Shown piece by piece: positions 52,240 through 62,109 of a stretch of DNA of 64,000 nucleotides (position 1 is its first letter; every line of letters starts with the position of its first letter). The stretch comes from Chitinophagaceae bacterium PMP191F. Lineage in GTDB: Bacteria; Bacteroidota; Bacteroidia; Chitinophagales; Chitinophagaceae. A program made the translations under genes and the position numbers. Location of the stretch: positions 62,001 to 126,000 of the forward strand of contig LGYU01000012.1 of assembly GCA_001302245.1 (NCBI GenBank), in the 5' to 3' direction. A model generated the notes under the pieces. The model made no database searches. It was not told the DNA's origin and worked only from the letters and a program-made list of their open reading frames with translations.

Positions 52240-52247
52240 CAAATGTA
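52240..52247 (-). promoter_or_regulatory. TAnnTTTG box upstream of the porin-like gene
   Basis: TACATTTG (minus-strand sense 52247-52240), 70 bases before the ATG, in the gap after sprA. The -33 partner is unclear. Confidence 0.45.
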
Positions 52248-52289
52248 TGGATTATAAATTAATCATATACATTAATATTCATATAAACA

Positions 52290-55200
52290 CTACTGAGCCA
52301 ATGAAATCCGTATCTGGATATTGGCCCTTGTAACCACTGTAGGTGGTGAGGCAGAAATTTTCGGGGTGGTTCTCCGCTGATCAAAATAGAGTTTAATGTT
52401 TACACGATTACTGATCACATAGTCAATAGAAGGTGTGATGGTAATCACCTTCTGCCCACTGGTAGGCAGTGACTGACTCTGATCCAGGCGGCTGTTCGCC
52501 ACAATATCATCCTGTATACCGATATCAAGCCTGAAGCTGGCATCGTTACTCAATGGTTTTCCCTTCCACTTCAGGAAGGAGAATGCCCCACGTTTGCGCA
52601 AACCAGCTCCCAACGTAAACTTGGTGGTACGACTTTCACTCAGTTGGTAATCGATAAGGCTTAAGCTCAGTGTGCGTGATTTTTCAAACGCTACGTGTGC
52701 AGTTAGTTGGTTAGTGAACTGCATATCTGCATCCAGCAACGGCGCAAACTCTTCCCTGATGGTAATATTGGGCACCATGAAGTAGGGTATAAAGTTGCCG
52801 GTAAGCGTATCCAGGAAGCCCGGATAACTTACCCTGAACGGATCTTTGAACAACAGGTTAGAGTTAAAGCTGTTCATACTCAGTGTACTGTTGTATCCAT
52901 GTGTAAGCGTAAAGCTGGTAAAGATCTTCTGCAGTGCATTGATACGTGTTAAGCCGGTATACGTTACACGCCAGTTAGGTTTAGGCAAAATACCAGAGAA
53001 CGGGTTGGAACGTATGTTGGGGCTATTCTGCTTCATCAGCGAAACCTTTTCCGGACTTTTTCCGGTATAAGCTGCAATGAATGCAGGGATCAATACATCC
53101 TGCGCATAACGGCTGTAACCATTATAATAGCCATCGGAAAGGAATTTTTCGTTGGCCGGTAACCCCTGCCAGTATGGACTTTGTTCGGCCAGGCGTTTTG
53201 ACAAAATGAGACGATTGTTCTGGAATGTTTTAAACGCATCCGAAACCTCGTTGTCTTTTATTTTTGCAAACAATGTCTGGAATGAAATATATGATACACT
53301 GAAACTACCTGCTGTATAAGGATTGAGGCGGGCAAAATGCGTTCCCAGACCGGTAGTGTCTTTGTACAGCTCGCTATACGATTTACCAAATGTCTTTTCC
53401 AGGTTCAGGTCAATGATCAGGTCGCGGATGGGTGAAACCTGTGCCGTGATGGTCAGCTTCTGTGTATAGTTCTGTGAGTTCTGGAAGTTGAATGTAGAGT
53501 CTGCAGTGAGCCAGCCTTTCTGCGCCATCTTGTTGATGAAGTTGGTATCCGGTTGCATACCAAACACAAAACCAAGACCGGGTGCTCCTGTTTTAAAGTT
53601 CATACCCAGTGCACGTGTACTGTCGGTATAACCATATATATTGGCCGTGGCATTTTCGGTATAATCAATCCCGATACTCTTAATAGAGGTCAGCAAACGA
53701 CCCAGGAATTTCACACCGCCACTCAACTGCAATGGCTCGTTCGGGTCACGTTTTCTGCGTGCGGTATCCTGTTTGTTTTTATTGATGGCAGCGCCGGGTG
53801 GTTTCGGACCTGCAGGCCCATTATCTTCATCCAGTGCACGCATCCATCTTGATTTGCTGTACAACCTTGTAAAATCAAACCTGGTTGAAACAGTTTTCTG
53901 CTGCGAGTTCGATAACGTATTGCCAAGATTTCTTGCCAGCAATGAAGCCGCAATATAGTTGAACGTGGCACCATAGCTTACACGTGCTGTGGTCCAGTCG
54001 AGGAATGGTAATTTAGCTGTAGGCAATGTATAGGTAGCATTGGCAGTTTGCTGGTAAGAAATGGTACGACCACCTTTCCAGAAACGTTTCCACATACTTT
54101 GACGTTCCTCTTTATTCAGTCTGCCCGGATCTTCATCGATCCATGCTTTGTTCACAGCAGAGAAATCAATATTGAGTGAACGTGTCAGATCCCAGCGCAG
54201 GTTATACGTACGGTCAAACGTGAAATACTTGTCATATGTCTCCGGTAAGATATTTTTCGGACCGCCTACGTTGCGTGCCCGGAAAGCACCAAACTGCCGG
54301 TTCACATCTGCCCTGAAGCCCAGCAATGTGGGCATAGGGTTGAAATTGAAATCTTTTACAAACGTGACCCATTTTGATTTTGACTTAATGAGTTTTTTGG
54401 CAGGCTCCCAGAATTTGGGCGTACTGGTATAATTATACCCCAATCCTGCTTTATGCCGCGTGATCGCATTGCTTTCAATCAGCGGATTGTGCTGCTCTTC
54501 TTTATAATAAGAATAGCTTACATCTATATTCTCAATACTCCACAGCTTTTGCTTTTTGCCGGTAATATTGCTCCTTCGCACATTGGTGAAGTTGAACGTT
54601 CGTATCGTTCGTACATCCACGGCCGCATCGCGTATCGAATCGCGCATACTGGCTGGTGCCGCACTCAGTTTTTGCTTCAACTTAATATCCAGATCGTACG
54701 GATCATATTCCGGTGTGCTGACAGTTTTGGAATAACTGGCGTAGAATGGAATAGAAAGACCGGCAGTACGCGGCAACAACTTACCCAGTTCCAGGCTGGT
54801 TGCCATGTCAAACTGCCTGTAGTTATCAAGTGACCTTTCATTGATCCTTTGTTCAATACTTCCCCAGCCACTGCTGTGTGCGCTTCCCGATACAGTTAAG
54901 GTACCCAGGTCAGCCAGCTTCACATCCACCCTGCCCAGCGCAGCCCATGAACCATCCTGGTTAATATCGCTCAAACGCAGTTCGTTGAACCATATTTCCG
55001 TACAGGCCTCTTCACGGGTACGATTTTCCACACCTATAAAGAATACCTGCACTTCACCCAGGTTGGGATTACCAAGAATGGCCAGCTCTCTTCCCGTAGC
55101 GTCTGTTTCCTTATAATATTGATTGGTTGAACCGGTATTGTTACGCGCCAGTTTCAGTTTCACCAGGCTATCCAGTGCCAGGTTCAGTTCATTCTGTGCA

Positions 55201-58200
55201 GGCCATATCAATGCATCGTCACTGGTACCCCATGGTGTAATGGCCAATGGAATACGTATTTCATAGAAGTTACTGATCAGGTCATTACCCAAACGAATCA
55301 CACCATACAATTCATTGTTCTTGATATCACCGCTTGACACCTTAGACTCTGCGTGCATGTACATCTGCAAACGCCCGTAACGACGCAGGTCCAGACTCAT
55401 GGTTTTAAATACACCACGCACATCCCTGCGGGCAAGATTACATACCTGTAAGCTCAGTGATTGTTCGTTCAGCAACAGGTTCACGTTGTTGTTACTCAAC
55501 TGCTGCTGGCGTACTACACCGGGAGGTGTTTTATAAGGAATAGGATAACGTGAACTGTTTTCTTCCACGTTTACCGCAAGCTGGTTGACAACAGTATTGG
55601 TATTGACAGGAATGGTTACATACTGTCCTGTTGTATCTAACAAATAGTTGAACTGACGCCACTGGTTACGCACCAGTTCCAGTTTGGCAAAACGGAGGAT
55701 CACAGAATCCTGGAAACCTGTCAGGTACATACGCACAAAACGGATCGATTTGAAATCCGGGATATCACCTACTTTCTGTTGGTATTCAGAAATAGGAATG
55801 CGGAACAGGTACCATTTTTCCTGCATACCATTGGTAGGTGTAAAGGTGCGGGTATCAGTAATGAAATTCTGTCCTACCTGGAACTGGCTTGATTTCAATT
55901 CTACCTTATACTGGAAATATTCTTCCAGTTCGTTCATGGTATTGTCTTTATTGAACTCTTCCTGGTCAGGATACAGGGTAAAGGCATTTACATACTGATC
56001 ACCTGAAGAGGCTACCGGTGAGTTGCCCTGCGGGTTGTTTACATTTTTATAGCGACCGAGGATACCCGTTGAAGCAGCATCATAAGTAGCATCGCGATAA
56101 TTTTTAAAGTCATCATTAGCGGGATCGTTCAATGCCTGCTGGTAAATAGCAGAACCGGTACCAAAATTAGCAGCCAGCCTGTTGAGGTAAGTAGCAAATT
56201 TGCGACGTTCTGCATCATTGTCCAGGCCATCAAAACCGGCATCCTGCAAAGGACGGTCTGCCGGATCATTACTGAATGCATTGGTTACCTGTATAGAGTT
56301 GGCCGGCACCTTACCCCACCTGGTAGACGAATCTTCCAGTGCTTTTGTTACTGCACCGCTGATACCGTTCTCAAAAAAACGTTTACCATCTTTCAATACA
56401 TCCTCTGATATATTACCCAGGTTAAAATACAATTCCCCACCTGTACTGTTAGGCATTTTCAGGAAGGGGTCCTGTAACCAGAACTCAATATATTGTACGT
56501 TGCCTGTTTCAAAGTCAACCTGGTCAAGACCACGCATAATACCACCCCATCGTTTTTGCGGATTCAGCAATTCGCCACTGGCTGTAATATTAGTAGCATC
56601 AAAATTGTAAGGGCCCCTTTGTTTGGGATAGAACGCCATGTCAAAGGTTACCAGCTGCGCCTGTCCGTAGTCGGGCGTTTTGTTGGGATAGATCTGTGTT
56701 ACCAGTACCGGACGCACACGCGGATCGGTCAGGTCTTCATAATTCCTTACCGGGTTATTGGCATTCTTTTTATCCTGTAATACAGACTCAATATTATACC
56801 ATGACAATTTTGCCCTGTTGAAACCATAGTCCAGTGAATCCATCAATGTGGCTTCGGGGAACAGGCCATTGTTGGCCGGCGTAGATGACAAGCCCCAGCT
56901 TACCAGTGGAAAACGCAGGTCAATTGAACTGCGGCTGCCTTCAAAATCATCAATAAAGATCAGGCCATTGCTACCGGAACCGATCTGTTTCGGGTGACCG
57001 GGTTTCAGGTAAGCCGCTTCGCCATAAGCCGTAATGGTACTCATTTCGGTGGTATGGTAAAAAGGCAGCTTGTCCAGCAGGCGTGTTAAACGGGGCACTT
57101 CTGTACGATAGTTGAAGTCAATACCATACATGGTGTTACGGATGGGATCATCGTTGTACCCTGTTTTGGTAAAGAAAGGACGTTCGCCCAAACGCTCGTA
57201 CGTCATACCTATATTCAATGCTTCTTTCGCAGTATTTTTTACATTGTAATCGGCACGTATACCTAAAAAGTTTCGCTGCTGAATACCAAAGGCTGCATTG
57301 TCCTCATAATTTACATTCACCGGTACCCCTGAATTTAAAATAGCCTGGTTCAGGATCCTTACAGTACCCAGTGAATAATCCACCATGTAATCTACATTCT
57401 CTACCAGCGTTTGGCTACCGGCTGATACACTTACCGATCCCTGCGATATATTGAATGCGCCCAGGCTGATCTCGGAAGTAGATGTTCCTTTGGCATAACC
57501 ACTGATAATATACCTGTCAAGGTTAGCATAGGTCTTTGCGATCTCTTTAATGGTATCGTACAGTGGGTAATAGACATACTTATCCCTCAGGGATTGCGGA
57601 CTACTGGCAAAAGCTGCTGTTTCCAGGTCTTTACCAAAAGGTTCAAGAAACGGGAAGATGATCCGCGCCTGTTGCGAGACGACCGTATATCCTTCCAGGT
57701 AGTCAAATACCCCATCGGGCGTGGGGTCATTCCGGCTGTTCAACCTGTCAAGGTTCAGTACCGTGATTAACGGCACTTCTTTCTGATCGCCTTCCGGCAG
57801 ATAACGTTTCTGACCCAGGCTGGGTTGATCATATAATACATTCAGCTTAAAATCGCCGGGCTGTATATTAGATAAATAACTACCACTTTTTGTTTTAAGC
57901 GTATAAACGTTTTTCATCATCAGGTCCCACAAAGGCAGTTGTGTACGCTGTGATGTTGCTTTCAGCAATTTCAGGAACAGTATTTTCTGTATACCTGCAG
58001 TGTTGGTAGTGGTATCGGGTGGTACATCCTGTGAAAATTCACCTACCTGGAAAATACGGCCATTGTAACTATACTGATAAGCTACTGCCAGTACTTCATC
58101 TGACTGCAGCGGCTGGTTAAGTGAAAGAAAGCCCAGTTGTGCATTGAATGTATAATCAGAAGCCGTGAGCTTGCGGGCAAATGTTTTTTCAAAATCCTGT

Positions 58201-59456
58201 ACAGGTTTCAGTCCCATGGCCGACAACATGGTGGTAACCGAAGAGGAAACACGGATGCCGGACTGGTTAATAATATTACGGTACAGGTTGTTGGCATCAT
58301 TGAAAGGATATGGCTGCGGCGTATTGGGCGCCACAACAGGGTTGTACGGTTGTGTTTCACCCAGGTCCATCAAACCTACCACATCACGCGTGTCGGTGGT
58401 AGTACCATTCCTGTTGGTGACCCATACTTCCATACGCAGTATCTGCACCTGTGAATTCACTTTGGGCAACTGCGACATGGCCTTATTAAAGTTATTCCGG
58501 AAGAACTGCGCCATCAGGAAGTGACGGTTCTCATCGTAATCATCTACTTTGAATTCAAAATAGGTATTGGTGGCACCGCCCTGTACACCCAGCGACTGGC
58601 GTTGTGAACGCTGATTGGCCAGCACACCGGTCAGTGACAGTTTTCCAAACTGCAACTGTGTTTTAATACCAAATAATTGCTGTACACCTGGTATCAGTGT
58701 TCCTTTGGAAGAAAAGGACACGTTACCCGCTTCAATTTTGCGGATGATCTCGTCCTGTGTACCGGTATAATCCAGCTTCAACTGGTTTTCCCAGTCCATG
58801 TTTGCCAGTGTATTGTAACTGATCGGCAGTTTCATTTTATCGCCGATATTGGCAATCACGTTCAGGTTGGCGCTCATATCGAAATCGAAACCACCGGTAC
58901 GGCGGGCTCTTTCGGGCAAGGCAGGGTTTTTGACATTCTGCCCCTGGTAACCCGCCAGGATATTTACATCGCCCTGCGGACGGATATCAATTTTGCCATT
59001 TCCGAAAATGCGGTTGAACAGGTTGTCGGTAATAGCTTGTTTGGGACGCAGCAGTTTCCGATTGAGTGTATTGCTCATATCGGAACGTTTTTTAAAGTAA
59101 TCATCTTCAGCCCTGCGAGCCTGCAGTTGCTGAAATTCTTCAAAAGTGAGATAACCCGGTTTGCGGAACCAGGTTGACCCAATTTTTTCAATAATATAAT
59201 ACTGCCTTGTTTTGGGATCGTAAACAATTGAGTCTGTAAGGTTCGATGGGTCTGACAGACCAAATGACCGACGGCCGGGGAAACTAAGTCTGTCTCCACG
59301 GCGATCATGAATAGGATACTTCAAGGTATCTGCACTTTTGGGAGCAGAGGTATCCTGGAATGGCGAATAGTATGCTGAAGCTGTAACACAGGGCACAACA
59401 AAAGCAGCCATACACAAAGCCATAGTAATGGCAATCTGATAAGATATCCGGACCAA
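52290..59456 (-). CDS. sprA: T9SS outer-membrane translocon SprA (Sov)
   Basis: 2388 residues, the length expected of SprA. Conserved text includes TRQYYIIEKIGSTWFRKPGY, NLFNRIFGNGKIDIRPQGDV, FDMSANLNVIANIGDKMKLP, FSSKGTLIPGVQQLFGIKTQ, DYSLGTVRILNQAILNSGVP, FIDDFEGSRSSIDLRFPLVS, and a C-terminal barrel strand RANIQIRISL. It forms the very large beta-barrel through which T9SS substrates cross the outer membrane. The first possible start is TTG at 59456 (V-R-I-S before a signal-like segment ITMALCMAAFVVPCVTASA); an ATG at 59423 is the alternative. It follows ruvA by 47 bases, an arrangement known from other Bacteroidota. Its likely substrates in the window are the S8 protease, the CHU_C protein and the propeller protein. 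Confidence 0.96.
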   Translation of the reverse strand: MVRISYQIAITMALCMAAFVVPCVTASAYYSPFQDTSAPKSADTLKYPIHDRRGDRLSFPGRRSFGLSDPSNLTDSIVYDPKTRQYYIIEKIGSTWFRKPGYLTFEEFQQLQARRAEDDYFKKRSDMSNTLNRKLLRPKQAITDNLFNRIFGNGKIDIRPQGDVNILAGYQGQNVKNPALPERARRTGGFDFDMSANLNVIANIGDKMKLPISYNTLANMDWENQLKLDYTGTQDEIIRKIEAGNVSFSSKGTLIPGVQQLFGIKTQLQFGKLSLTGVLANQRSQRQSLGVQGGATNTYFEFKVDDYDENRHFLMAQFFRNNFNKAMSQLPKVNSQVQILRMEVWVTNRNGTTTDTRDVVGLMDLGETQPYNPVVAPNTPQPYPFNDANNLYRNIINQSGIRVSSSVTTMLSAMGLKPVQDFEKTFARKLTASDYTFNAQLGFLSLNQPLQSDEVLAVAYQYSYNGRIFQVGEFSQDVPPDTTTNTAGIQKILFLKLLKATSQRTQLPLWDLMMKNVYTLKTKSGSYLSNIQPGDFKLNVLYDQPSLGQKRYLPEGDQKEVPLITVLNLDRLNSRNDPTPDGVFDYLEGYTVVSQQARIIFPFLEPFGKDLETAAFASSPQSLRDKYVYYPLYDTIKEIAKTYANLDRYIISGYAKGTSTSEISLGAFNISQGSVSVSAGSQTLVENVDYMVDYSLGTVRILNQAILNSGVPVNVNYEDNAAFGIQQRNFLGIRADYNVKNTAKEALNIGMTYERLGERPFFTKTGYNDDPIRNTMYGIDFNYRTEVPRLTRLLDKLPFYHTTEMSTITAYGEAAYLKPGHPKQIGSGSNGLIFIDDFEGSRSSIDLRFPLVSWGLSSTPANNGLFPEATLMDSLDYGFNRAKLSWYNIESVLQDKKNANNPVRNYEDLTDPRVRPVLVTQIYPNKTPDYGQAQLVTFDMAFYPKQRGPYNFDATNITASGELLNPQKRWGGIMRGLDQVDFETGNVQYIEFWLQDPFLKMPNSTGGELYFNLGNISEDVLKDGKRFFENGISGAVTKALEDSSTRWGKVPANSIQVTNAFSNDPADRPLQDAGFDGLDNDAERRKFATYLNRLAANFGTGSAIYQQALNDPANDDFKNYRDATYDAASTGILGRYKNVNNPQGNSPVASSGDQYVNAFTLYPDQEEFNKDNTMNELEEYFQYKVELKSSQFQVGQNFITDTRTFTPTNGMQEKWYLFRIPISEYQQKVGDIPDFKSIRFVRMYLTGFQDSVILRFAKLELVRNQWRQFNYLLDTTGQYVTIPVNTNTVVNQLAVNVEENSSRYPIPYKTPPGVVRQQQLSNNNVNLLLNEQSLSLQVCNLARRDVRGVFKTMSLDLRRYGRLQMYMHAESKVSSGDIKNNELYGVIRLGNDLISNFYEIRIPLAITPWGTSDDALIWPAQNELNLALDSLVKLKLARNNTGSTNQYYKETDATGRELAILGNPNLGEVQVFFIGVENRTREEACTEIWFNELRLSDINQDGSWAALGRVDVKLADLGTLTVSGSAHSSGWGSIEQRINERSLDNYRQFDMATSLELGKLLPRTAGLSIPFYASYSKTVSTPEYDPYDLDIKLKQKLSAAPASMRDSIRDAAVDVRTIRTFNFTNVRRSNITGKKQKLWSIENIDVSYSYYKEEQHNPLIESNAITRHKAGLGYNYTSTPKFWEPAKKLIKSKSKWVTFVKDFNFNPMPTLLGFRADVNRQFGAFRARNVGGPKNILPETYDKYFTFDRTYNLRWDLTRSLNIDFSAVNKAWIDEDPGRLNKEERQSMWKRFWKGGRTISYQQTANATYTLPTAKLPFLDWTTARVSYGATFNYIAASLLARNLGNTLSNSQQKTVSTRFDFTRLYSKSRWMRALDEDNGPAGPKPPGAAINKNKQDTARRKRDPNEPLQLSGGVKFLGRLLTSIKSIGIDYTENATANIYGYTDSTRALGMNFKTGAPGLGFVFGMQPDTNFINKMAQKGWLTADSTFNFQNSQNYTQKLTITAQVSPIRDLIIDLNLEKTFGKSYSELYKDTTGLGTHFARLNPYTAGSFSVSYISFQTLFAKIKDNEVSDAFKTFQNNRLILSKRLAEQSPYWQGLPANEKFLSDGYYNGYSRYAQDVLIPAFIAAYTGKSPEKVSLMKQNSPNIRSNPFSGILPKPNWRVTYTGLTRINALQKIFTSFTLTHGYNSTLSMNSFNSNLLFKDPFRVSYPGFLDTLTGNFIPYFMVPNITIREEFAPLLDADMQFTNQLTAHVAFEKSRTLSLSLIDYQLSESRTTKFTLGAGLRKRGAFSFLKWKGKPLSNDASFRLDIGIQDDIVANSRLDQSQSLPTSGQKVITITPSIDYVISNRVNIKLYFDQRRTTPKISASPPTVVTRANIQIRISLAQ

Positions 59457-59503
59457 GTCTTTTCTCTCAGGAATTAGTTAGGTAAAAATCCGTTCCGATA
59501 GGC

Positions 59504-60091
59504 TTAGAGTGTTTTTAGAGCTTTCTTAATTATGTCTTCTACTGCGGTGAGGGCAGGTTCGGCTTTCAGTACTCTTTGAACAGCCATTTCTGCTGCATTT
59601 TTTGCAATACCCAGTGCTATCAGAGCATTTAACGCATCCTGTTCAAGCCTATTGCTTTTGTGAGCAGGAATATTATCGTTATCGGTTTTGATGCGCTTCA
59701 TTTTATCCTTCAGCTCCAGTACAATGCGTTCAGCCGATTTTTTACCAATGCCTTTGATCCGTTCCAGTTGCCGGGTGTCTTCCTGTGCAATGGCGGTGGT
59801 CAGTTCATCGGGCTTCATCGAAGACAACATCATACGGGCGGTTGCTGCACCTACACCTGATACACTTGTCAATTGCAGAAACAGTTCCTTTTCAGCCACT
59901 TCCGCAAAGCCATACAACACATGCGCATCTTCTCTTATGTGAAGATGTGTATGCAGCACACCATTATCAAGGTGTTGAATTTGCGAATAAGTATTCAGGC
60001 TGATCAGCAGTTCGTATCCTACCCCTCCCGCTTCTACATGAACAATAGCCGGTGTTTTATACACAAACTGGCCCCGTATAAAAGCAATCAT
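59504..60091 (-). CDS. ruvA: Holliday junction DNA helicase subunit RuvA
   Basis: 195 residues. N-terminal OB-fold (MIAFIRGQFVYKTPAIVHVE, GVGYELLISLNTYS), double helix-hairpin-helix (LFLQLTSVSGVGAATARMML, LERIKGIGKKSAERIVLELK) and a C-terminal RuvB-binding domain (QDALNALIALGIAKNAAEMA). It tetramerises on Holliday junctions. A TATTTTCG near-box lies 4 bases before the ATG. Confidence 0.96.
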   Translation of the reverse strand: MIAFIRGQFVYKTPAIVHVEAGGVGYELLISLNTYSQIQHLDNGVLHTHLHIREDAHVLYGFAEVAEKELFLQLTSVSGVGAATARMMLSSMKPDELTTAIAQEDTRQLERIKGIGKKSAERIVLELKDKMKRIKTDNDNIPAHKSNRLEQDALNALIALGIAKNAAEMAVQRVLKAEPALTAVEDIIKKALKTL

Positions 60092-60430
60092 GTCGCGAAA
60101 ATAGAGGAAATTACCCGAATGTTTCTCGTTTATTGATAAAGGTTTACAATAACAATACAGAGTTGTTTTTGAATGGTTTGGGTTGTGGGTTTCCAGGTAC
60201 CGGTTACAAGCTGCAGGTTTAGGTGCGTGCAGTTGGCAATTGCAGTTACGCTACTACCTTAGCCTGAACCTTGTGTCTTTTTGTGTTTTTTAGAACCAAA
60301 AAGGAATCAGGTATTAGCAGTTGGAATTTAGTTGTTAGCAGCAAACCCTTGTCAACTTTTCAACAATTTACATCTTGCACCTTGTACCTTATCTTCCCGA
60401 CTTCCTGACTTTTCTGTACATTTACCCCCT
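60092..60430. other. Divergent ruvA-fabH spacer with degenerate words
   Basis: No gene. It carries 'gttacaagctgcaggttta' (60206-60224), 'cctgaaccttgtgtcttttt' (60263-60282) and 'ttgcaccttgtaccttatc' (60376-60394), examples of the filler families found throughout the window. Confidence 0.4.
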
Positions 60431-60438
60431 TATTTTTG
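60431..60438 (+). promoter_or_regulatory. TAnnTTTG box upstream of fabH
   Basis: TATTTTTG, 41 bases before the fabH ATG. No clear -33 partner. Confidence 0.5.
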
Positions 60439-60479
60439 CTACCTATTCAATTTCAACCGATAAACCGCTTTCACCAAGC

Positions 60480-61481
60480 ATGAGTCAAAAAATTACTGCC
60501 GCTATCACTGCTGTGGGCGGCTACGTTCCCGAAGACAGGCTAACCAACTTTGACCTGGAGAAGATAGTTGACACAAACGACGAATGGATCCGCACCCGTA
60601 CCGGCATTGAAGAAAGAAGAATTCTGCGGGGTGACGGTAAGGCTACTTCTGACATGGTAGTTCCGGCAGTACGGCAATTATGCGAAAAAAGAGGCATCGA
60701 CCCCATGGAAATAGATGCCATAATTGTGGGCACCGTTACTCCGGATATGCTGTTCCCTTCTACCGCCAACCTGGCCTGTCATAAACTGGGCGCTAAAAAT
60801 GCCTGGGGCTTTGACCTGCTGGCGGCCTGCTCCGGCTTTTTGTATTCCCTCACTACCGGCGCTTCTTTAATTGAAAGCGGCCGTTATAAAAAAGTAGTGG
60901 TAGTGGGTGCCGATAAAATGAGCTCTATTATTGATTACAGCGACAGGGCTACCTGTATCATCTTTGGTGATGGTGCCGGTGCTGTACTGCTGGAACCCGA
61001 TACCAACGGATACGGCGTACTGGACAGCAAACTGAAAAGCGATGGTGCAGGCGGTCAGTACCTGCACATGAAGGCCGGCGGTTCTTTACGTCCTGCCTCA
61101 CTGGAAACCGTTAATAACCGTGAACACTTTGCCTACCAGGAAGGTCAGACCGTTTTCAAAAATGCAGTGAAAGGCATGGCTGATGTCAGCGCTGATCTGC
61201 TGGAAAGAAATCATCTTACCGGCAATGATATTGCATGGCTGGTGCCACATCAGGCCAACAAACGTATCATTGACGCCACTGCTGAGCGTGTTGGTTTATC
61301 GCAGGATAAAGTGATGGTGAATATTTACAAATACGGTAATACTACCGGCGCTACCATTCCGCTGTGTTTGTGGGATTGGGAAAGCAAACTTAAGAAAGAC
61401 GATAACCTGCTGCTGGCTGCTTTTGGCGGCGGCTTTACCTGGGGAGCAACCCTGGTAAAATGGGGTTACGACGGAAAATAA
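60480..61481 (+). CDS. fabH: 3-oxoacyl-ACP synthase III (FabH-type)
   Basis: 333 residues from the ATG at 60480; the frame opens earlier, but the family begins near [20 protein letters not shown]. It shows [18 protein letters not shown], the catalytic Cys in [32 protein letters not shown], and the His and Asn of [20 protein letters not shown] and [15 protein letters not shown]. It starts fatty-acid synthesis by condensing acyl-CoA with malonyl-ACP. It stands alone, not beside plsX or other fab genes. Confidence 0.93.
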   Translation: MSQKITAAITAVGGYVPEDRLTNFDLEKIVDTNDEWIRTRTGIEERRILRGDGKATSDMVVPAVRQLCEKRGIDPMEIDAIIVGTVTPDMLFPSTANLACHKLGAKNAWGFDLLAACSGFLYSLTTGASLIESGRYKKVVVVGADKMSSIIDYSDRATCIIFGDGAGAVLLEPDTNGYGVLDSKLKSDGAGGQYLHMKAGGSLRPASLETVNNREHFAYQEGQTVFKNAVKGMADVSADLLERNHLTGNDIAWLVPHQANKRIIDATAERVGLSQDKVMVNIYKYGNTTGATIPLCLWDWESKLKKDDNLLLAAFGGGFTWGATLVKWGYDGK

Positions 61482-61499
61482 CACCAGTTCAACATTATA

Positions 61500-61545
61500 C
61501 CCCCCCCCCCGGTGCATTGCTGTGCCGGGGGGGTGTTGTTTGAAT
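61500..61545 (+). terminator. Terminator-like hairpin after fabH containing an 11-base poly-C tract
   Basis: C11 followed by GG, then a loop of about 12 bases, then CC and G7 (61500-61533) form a very GC-rich stem. TGTTGTTTG follows. The unequal C and G runs leave extra C residues on the 5' side. It serves as the boundary between fabH and the convergent peptide genes. Confidence 0.65.
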
Positions 61546-61561
61546 ACTGCCACCGCTTTTT

Positions 61562-61780
61562 TTAGTTTACGCACAATTCAAAAGGACTATGGCAGGTGCC
61601 TATTTCCTCGCAAGGCGCATCATAATGACAAGCCCCCTGCGGTTGTACAGATCTGCATACTTCTGCATACCACGAGCCATCGATAAAACATCTCCATAAA
61701 GTTTGCGGAGGTACACCCCCTGCTATATTTTTCATTTCAGTGCGGGTCAGTGATTTACCCAGTTGTTGAATTTCTCTCAT
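61562..61780 (-). CDS. Double-glycine-leader six-cysteine peptide precursor 1
   Basis: 72 residues. The leader has REIQQLGKSLTRTEMKNIAG and ends with Gly21-Gly22, the cleavage signal used by C39 peptidase transporters and common in Bacteroidota natural-product precursors. The 50-residue core carries six Cys at 31, 42, 51, 57, 63 and 70, with CHYDAPC and EEIGTC. An AGAGG sequence lies 4 bases before the ATG. It is the last of three related minus-strand genes. No modifying enzyme or transporter is within the window. Function (bacteriocin, signalling or surface peptide) is unknown. Confidence 0.8.
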   Translation of the reverse strand: MREIQQLGKSLTRTEMKNIAGGVPPQTLWRCFIDGSWYAEVCRSVQPQGACHYDAPCEEIGTCHSPFELCVN

Positions 61781-61828
61781 GTGACCTCTTTTCCAGTTGA
61801 AAAATTAAAAATAGGTGCCCGTTGCTTC

Positions 61829-62047
61829 CTATGAGCAATTAGTGGGCGCAAGACAGCTTCCAACCGCTGTACAAAAATCATAACCACAAAAAGGTGTAGG
61901 ATCTGTTGTACGGCAATTGTAAAATGCCTGTGTGGTATTACCGCCTTCATAACATGCCCAGCGGATATAATTTACAAGACCGCCGGAAATGCTTTTCATT
62001 TCAGTACGGGTAAGTGATTTGCCCAACTGTTGAATATTTTTAAACAT
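61829..62047 (-). CDS. Double-glycine-leader six-cysteine peptide precursor 2
   Basis: 72 residues. The leader (FKNIQQLGKSLTRTEMKSIS, Gly22-Gly23) is almost identical to that of precursor 1, while the core differs apart from its cysteines at 32, 45, 54, 59, 65 and 71. Shared core landmarks are W-A-C, CGYDFC and AVGSC. The gene lies 48 bases upstream of precursor 1 and 62 bases downstream of the broken copy. Conserved leader with variable core is the usual pattern of processed-peptide families. Confidence 0.8.
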   Translation of the reverse strand: MFKNIQQLGKSLTRTEMKSISGGLVNYIRWACYEGGNTTQAFYNCRTTDPTPFCGYDFCTAVGSCLAPTNCS

Positions 62048-62109
62048 ATAACAGGATTGCTTTTTAGTAAAAGCAACAAAACTTCAGATAGTTAATAATC
62101 GGTGAACAT

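Noticed and set aside
58677-59177. 166-codon plus-strand open frame inside sprA
   Set aside because: Antisense to strongly conserved SprA sequence and without domain features; a shadow frame.
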